Of a stretch of 44,963 nt of DNA, positions 41,510-44,963 are shown in pieces. The position numbers and the translations under genes are program-made. The notes below the pieces were generated by a model. It was given only the letters and a program-made list of their open reading frames with translations. It ran no database searches and was not told the origin of the DNA. The DNA is from an uncultured Clostridia bacterium (GTDB taxonomy: Bacteria > Bacillota > Clostridia > Oscillospirales > Oscillospiraceae), in assembly GCA_946539175.1 (NCBI GenBank), contig CAMNHH010000002.1, positions 1-44,963 on the forward strand, given 5' to 3'. Position 1 is the first letter of the stretch. Every line of letters begins with the position of its first letter.

Positions 41510-42109
41510 TTAAAGTGCCTCCTTCAAAAGATGCTGTTGATGTTGGGTTTTTAAGGCCTCCGCCCGGAGGATGGCCTGCACGTCGGAAACGGCGTCCTCC
41601 AGCCGGTCGTTGACCACGATGTACTGATATTGGGGGGCCACCAGGTATTCCATCCTGGCCTGCTGCAGCCGCATGAGGACCTTCTCTTCATCCGTGTCGC
41701 CCCGGCCCCGGAGACGACCCGCCAGCACCTCAAAGGAGGGAGCGGCAATGAACAGCGAAATGGCCTCGGGCCGCCGCTGCATCACCTGCAGGCCGCCCTG
41801 GACCTCGATCTCCAGGATCACGTCGAAGCCCTGCTCCAGCATGGCGTCCACCGGCTCCTCGGGGGTGCCGTAGCGGTTGCCCACGTATTGGGCGTGCTCC
41901 AGGAAGCAATCCCGGTCGATCATTTCCTCGAACGCTTCCCGGCTGATAAAGTAATAGTGAACGCCGTCGATCTCTCCTGGGCGCATTTCCCGGGTGGTGG
42001 CGGAGACGGAGAGCTTCACCCGGGGGTCCCGCTCCATCAGGGCCTTCACCACGGTTCCCTTGCCCACGCCGGAGGGCCCGGAGATCACGATCAGTCTACC
42101 CTTCTTCAT
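41510..42109 (-). CDS. gmk: guanylate kinase
   Basis: Guanylate kinase phosphorylates GMP to GDP. The 199-residue product has the P-loop GPSGVGKGT near 10-18, the GMP-binding [17 protein letters not shown] segment, and [10 protein letters not shown]. Its ATG lies inside the end of the remA-like gene (14-base overlap), which supplies the GAAGAGG ribosome site. A guanine-nucleotide enzyme here is the conserved firmicute order. Confidence 0.98.
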   Translation of the reverse strand: MKKGRLIVISGPSGVGKGTVVKALMERDPRVKLSVSATTREMRPGEIDGVHYYFISREAFEEMIDRDCFLEHAQYVGNRYGTPEEPVDAMLEQGFDVILEIEVQGGLQVMQRRPEAISLFIAAPSFEVLAGRLRGRGDTDEEKVLMRLQQARMEYLVAPQYQYIVVNDRLEDAVSDVQAILRAEALKTQHQQHLLKEAL

Positions 42110-42359
42110 CCTCTTCTTCCTCCTCTTCCCCGCCTGCGCGGGCGCGAATGGTTTTTGGCTCCAGCGCGGAGAGGATCACATGGTCCGTGTCCATCACCAG
42201 GACGGACTTGGTCTTCCGCCCGAAGCTGGCGTCGATGAGCATGCCCCGGTCCCGGGCCTCCTGCACCAGACGTTTCACGGGCGCGGAGTCCGGGCTGATG
42301 ACGGAGAGCAGACGCCTGGCCGATACCAGGTTGCCAAAGCCGATGTTGATCAGTTTCAT
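42096..42359 (-). CDS. remA: RemA-like DNA-binding regulator (DUF370)
   Basis: RemA (DUF370) activates matrix and osmoprotection genes in Bacillus and binds repeated sites as a ring-shaped oligomer. The 87-residue product has the family core [25 protein letters not shown] and [17 protein letters not shown]. It ends in a run of 13 residues nearly all Glu, Asp or Gly, which is unusual for the family and coincides with the overlap with gmk. TAAGGCGG precedes the ATG. Position between yicC and gmk is the conserved location. Its targets here are unknown. Confidence 0.93.
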   Translation of the reverse strand: MKLINIGFGNLVSARRLLSVISPDSAPVKRLVQEARDRGMLIDASFGRKTKSVLVMDTDHVILSALEPKTIRARAGGEEEEEEDEEG

Positions 42360-42369
42360 ATCTGCCGCC

Positions 42370-43248
42370 TTATTCGATGTTCTGGATCTGCTCGCGGATC
42401 TTTTCCAGCTCGGCCTTGATATCCACCACGGTACGGGCGATCTCCAGGTCGGAGCACTTGGAGCCGATGGTATTGGTCTCCCGGTTGATCTCCTGCATGA
42501 GGAAATCCAGCTTGCGGCCGATGGGCTCGGAGGACTTCAGCATGGCTTGGAGCTGATCCATGTGGCTGCGGAGCCGGACGGTCTCCTCGTCCACCGCCAC
42601 CTTGTCCGCGAAAATGGCGGCCTCCGTGAGGATCCGGGCCTCGTCTACGGTGGCGGAGGCCAGCACCTCCTGCATTTTGGCGTAGAGCTTTTCCCGATAT
42701 TCCGCCACGGACTGGGGAGAGCGCCGCTCCACGAAGGCCACCCGCTCCAGGATCCCATCCGCCTTGGCCATCAGGTCCCTGGCCAGGGCCTCGCCCTCGG
42801 CGCGGCGCATGGCGTCATAGCCCGCCAGGGCCTCCGCCACCACCTCCAGAAGCTGGGCCTTGAGCCGGTCCTCGTCCTGCTCGGTCTTTTCCACGGTAAA
42901 CACGTCGGGCAGCCGGGAGAGGCTGCTGACGCTGACGTCGTCCGCAATGGCATAATCCGCGGCGATGCTCCGCATAGCGGCCAGATAGCCCTCCAGCACG
43001 GGGCGGTTCAGGCCGACGGACACGTCGCCGCTCTGGGTCAGGTTGACGGTGACGAACACGTCCACCTTGCCCCGGGTGACAGACTGCTTTACCGCCTGCT
43101 TCACGGCGTCCTCGCAGAAGGCGCAGAGCCGGGGCAGCTTCACAGAGCAGTCCAGATAACGGTTATTGACGGAGCGGAGCTCCACGGTGATCTGCTTGTC
43201 CTCAAAGACAGCGACAGCCCGTCCGTAACCTGTCATACTTTTGATCAC
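42370..43248 (-). CDS. yicC: YicC-family endoribonuclease
   Basis: YicC/YloC proteins are endoribonucleases implicated in RNA turnover. The 292-residue product begins [12 protein letters not shown] and contains [27 protein letters not shown] and the C-terminal [20 protein letters not shown], which hold the family's conserved acidic and His/Asn residues. The start is a GTG at 43248 with AAGGAG nine bases upstream. An internal ATG 12 bases later is the alternative. It leads the conserved block yicC-remA-gmk-rpoZ-priA. Confidence 0.95.
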   Translation of the reverse strand: MIKSMTGYGRAVAVFEDKQITVELRSVNNRYLDCSVKLPRLCAFCEDAVKQAVKQSVTRGKVDVFVTVNLTQSGDVSVGLNRPVLEGYLAAMRSIAADYAIADDVSVSSLSRLPDVFTVEKTEQDEDRLKAQLLEVVAEALAGYDAMRRAEGEALARDLMAKADGILERVAFVERRSPQSVAEYREKLYAKMQEVLASATVDEARILTEAAIFADKVAVDEETVRLRSHMDQLQAMLKSSEPIGRKLDFLMQEINRETNTIGSKCSDLEIARTVVDIKAELEKIREQIQNIE

Positions 43249-43281
43249 GTTGATTTTCTCCTTTGGTTCAGTGTTCAGCGC

Positions 43282-43935
43282 TCAGCAGCCGCTGCAGACG
43301 CTATCGCAAATCACGTCGCAGAGCGCCTCGCAGGCGCATTCCCCCGCGCAGGCGCCGCAGGCGCCGCAGACCCACTTGGCGCGGGTCTTTTTGGATTCCT
43401 TCAGCTTGTTCAGGCTGGGCGGGGCAAAGAGGACCTTATCCAGGGCCGCCTTGTATTCTGCGTTGTTCGGCTCCAGCTTGGCGGCCTGCTTCACAGACCT
43501 GGCGGCCTCGTCCAGCCAACCCCGCTTCCAGGCGGTCATGCCCCGGAGATAGATCAGCTCCGGATTGGTGTCCAAATCCGGCTGGGCCTTCAAAAGGGCT
43601 TCGGCCCCATCCGGATCGTTGGCGTTCAGCAGCTTGCGGACCCGCACAGAGACAGACTGTTCGGGAAGGCTGCCTTGCTTCACAGGGGCATCTTTGGAGG
43701 CCGCTTTCTGCTCCGGCAGTTCCTCCGTCGTATCCGCAGCGGTCAGCAGATTGTAAGCGTTCCGGATCTGGGCCCGCTTTTCGGCAGCCATATCCCAAAG
43801 CGGGCTGCCCATGTAGTTTTCCTCGCTGAAACGCTCCATCAGGGAAGCGTAGGCCTCGACAATTTCCTCCCGGGAAGCGTTTTCCGGGAGGTTCAATATT
43901 TTATATGCTTCCGATTGATGTTGCATTTTTCTCAA
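43282..43935 (-). CDS. degenerate J-domain/TPR-like protein with Cys-rich tail
   Basis: The 217-residue product starts with a J-domain-like helical region (YKILNLPENASREEIVEAY... near 11-70) but has no HPD motif, so it should not stimulate DnaK. A linker leads to a TPR-like part at about 100-175 (DPDGAEALLKAQPDL, AWKRGWLDEAARSVKQAAKL). The last 29 residues hold nine cysteines in CxxC-like spacing, a possible metal site or disulfide knot. The start is a TTG at 43935 with GGAGGA upstream. The ATG three codons later is too far from the ribosome site. It resembles the partial protein at 44571 in its GWLDEA helix and Cys-rich end. Function unknown. Confidence 0.7.
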   Translation of the reverse strand: MRKMQHQSEAYKILNLPENASREEIVEAYASLMERFSEENYMGSPLWDMAAEKRAQIRNAYNLLTAADTTEELPEQKAASKDAPVKQGSLPEQSVSVRVRKLLNANDPDGAEALLKAQPDLDTNPELIYLRGMTAWKRGWLDEAARSVKQAAKLEPNNAEYKAALDKVLFAPPSLNKLKESKKTRAKWVCGACGACAGECACEALCDVICDSVCSGC

Positions 43936-43950
43936 GTATCTGTTTCCTCC

Positions 43951-44045
43951 ACCCTCGGGCTGCTCACCCTTCGGGTAAGAGCAGCCCCTACGCTGTGGTA
44001 CGACGGACAGGCAATGCCTGTCCCTGCATTCCCTGATCCCTGATC
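43951..44045 (-). repeat. intergenic palindromic element
   Basis: This gap holds a nested hairpin GCTGCTC-ACCC-TTC-GGGT-AA-GAGCAGC (43959-43985), the minus-strand GTAGGGG at its edge, and a perfect GGACAGGCA/TGCCTGTCC palindrome around one base (44005-44023). A short direct repeat CTGATCC-CTGATCC lies before the membrane-protein gene. The second palindrome matches the one inside tmcAL. Confidence 0.65.
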
Positions 44046-44046
44046 C

Positions 44047-44574
44047 CTATTTCATCTTCGGCATCACATTGATCCGGAACCATCCGATCAAAATCGAAAA
44101 GGCCACGTCATAGACCGCGAAGGCGGCCAGCAGACCCAGGGCCAGCAGAATGGGTCCCGCGCTGCCCAGGTCAAAGGGCAGGGCCAGGGTGAAGAAGGAC
44201 CGGAAGGCCAGGTACAGCAGGCCCGCGCAGAGGGCGAAGCCCAAGAGCTTCAAAAGCCAGCCCAGGGCCGTCTGCCCGTTTCGGGTCTGCCAGGCCTCGA
44301 TGAGGGCCTTCCAGACGGGATAGTGGCCAAAGAAGCAGGCGAACCACACCGCCGGCGTCTTTACCGGCAGCAGGAGCAGTCCCAGGATGGCGGCCGCCGC
44401 GTAGGTTCCCAGGGCCCAGCCGGAGCCGCAGAGGATCACGATGGCCGCCGGAAAGAGCCCCGCCAGGGCCGCCATGGAGAGGCTCACGCTGGACAGCAGA
44501 CTCCCCAGGGCCAGGCAGCCCACGCAGAGGGCCGCCACCAGGGCGGAAAGGCTCAGCTTTTTGGTGGACTTCAT
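44047..44574 (-). CDS. small multi-pass membrane protein between the Cys-tailed TPR genes
   Basis: The 175-residue product has a short basic N-terminus (MKSTKKLSLS) and about five hydrophobic segments (LVAALCVGCLALGSLL, LFPAAIVILCG, AAAAILGLLLLPV, LLGFALCAGLLYLAF, ILLALGLLAAFAVYDV). I do not recognise the family with confidence. The layout recalls ECF-transporter S-component-like or rhomboid-sized membrane proteins, but no motif proves this. GGAGG six bases upstream supports the ATG at 44574, which overlaps the upstream gene's stop by four bases. Its partners on both sides are TPR proteins with Cys-rich tails. Confidence 0.7.
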   Translation of the reverse strand: MKSTKKLSLSALVAALCVGCLALGSLLSSVSLSMAALAGLFPAAIVILCGSGWALGTYAAAAILGLLLLPVKTPAVWFACFFGHYPVWKALIEAWQTRNGQTALGWLLKLLGFALCAGLLYLAFRSFFTLALPFDLGSAGPILLALGLLAAFAVYDVAFSILIGWFRINVMPKMK

Positions 44575-44963
44575 CGGCAGCCTCCGCACAGGCAGTTCAG
44601 GCACAGCAGGGTATTGCAGACGTTGCAGGCCGTTTCCATGTCACTGTTCTGGTAATTGCTCTGCCGGTAGGGGGTATAGCCCCCCTGGACCGTGCGCAGG
44701 GCGTTCCGGTACTCATAGTTGGACGGCACCATGGCGCAGGCGGTCTGATAGTGCTGCCGGGCCTCGTCCAGCCAGCCCCGGCGATAGGCAATGGTGCCCT
44801 TGAGGAAGTACCACTCCCCGTCCCGGCCGGCGGCGGCGTTCAGAAGGGACTCCGCCGCGTCCAGCTGGTTGGCGTTGATATAGGAGCGGATCTGGGCGTA
44901 ATTGCCGCCGGAGCCGCTGTAACTGTTGTAGCTCTGATAAGCGCCGCTCTGGTGGCCGCCGCT
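44571..44963 (-). CDS. TPR-like protein with Cys-rich tail (N-terminus outside window)
   Basis: The visible 130 residues are the C-terminal part of a protein cut by the window edge. A Ser/Gly/Tyr-rich linker (SGGHQSGAYQSYNSYSG) leads to TPR-like helices (NANQLDAAESLL, IAYRRGWLDEARQHYQTA). The end, ETACNVCNTLLCLNCLCGG, has six cysteines in the last 19 residues. Such linkers and TPRs commonly follow an N-terminal J domain, which would lie outside the window. The stop overlaps the next gene by four bases (ATGA), so the two are translationally coupled. The Cys tail resembles that of the protein at 43282. The function is unknown. Confidence 0.75.
   Translation of the reverse strand, partial: SGGHQSGAYQSYNSYSGSGGNYAQIRSYINANQLDAAESLLNAAAGRDGEWYFLKGTIAYRRGWLDEARQHYQTACAMVPSNYEYRNALRTVQGGYTPYRQSNYQNSDMETACNVCNTLLCLNCLCGGCR

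Overview
The window is GC-rich, densely packed bacterial chromosome. It looks like a spore-forming Clostridia genome of the Oscillospirales type (relatives of Oscillibacter, Flavonifractor, Intestinimonas). The evidence is a SpoIVA/SipL spore-encasement pair, a SigH-like sigma factor, the firmicute housekeeping order yicC-remA-gmk-rpoZ-priA-def-fmt-rsmB-rlmN-stp-pknB-rsgA, an SLH-anchored surface protein, and strong AAGGAGG ribosome sites. The genus is inference. No tRNA, rRNA, CRISPR array, prophage or transposase gene was seen, and no gene-free stretch exceeds about 230 bases.

Layout. 1-3.2 kb: hflX, rpmE and tmcAL on the minus strand. 3.2-4.5 kb: acetate kinase, divergent from tmcAL. 4.5-8.3 kb: a minus-strand unit msrC-moxR-DUF58-DUF4129 membrane protein. 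8.3-11.5 kb: a plus-strand operon tsaE-tsaB-upp-cation/proton antiporter, driven from a promoter whose -35 box abuts that of msrC. 11.5-14 kb: a secreted CotH-kinase-like protein with three SLH repeats. 14-22.9 kb: an eight-gene minus-strand surface-polymer operon made of two O-antigen-ligase-like proteins, two family 2 glycosyltransferases, a Wzx-like flippase, a CDP-glycerol glycerophosphotransferase, TagD and a HAD phosphatase, with one good promoter in front. 23-26.5 kb: a zinc-ribbon protein, a SigH-like sigma factor, ruvB-ruvA-ruvC and a small membrane protein. 26.5-31.2 kb: a PLP aminotransferase, then the sipL-spoIVA operon and a divergent 45-residue membrane peptide. 31.2-45 kb: a long minus-strand translation, replication and signalling operon, preceded by two TPR proteins with cysteine-rich tails that flank a small membrane protein.

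How the genes fit together. TagD makes CDP-glycerol and the TagB/F-like enzyme polymerises or attaches glycerol phosphate, while the GT2 enzymes, flippase and ligase-like proteins would build, export and attach a glycan. Together they suggest a glycerol-phosphate-containing surface polymer. SipL and SpoIVA, four bases overlapped, form the spore coat basement layer. Acetate kinase and the acetate-using tRNA ligase TmcAL share one intergenic region. Stp and PknB are the paired Ser/Thr phosphatase and PASTA kinase.

Most unusual. (1) A family of GC-rich palindromic elements recurs through the window. Four copies supply the TAG stop codon of the gene they follow, and a related one appears inserted in frame inside tmcAL, adding about 40 residues. 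(2) Two proteins with TPR-like cores and Cys-rich tails flank a membrane protein at the right edge, a gene set I cannot assign. (3) The polymer operon looks built from two tandem duplications. (4) Most vegetative promoters found use a TTGCWW -35 box with an exact 17-base spacer.
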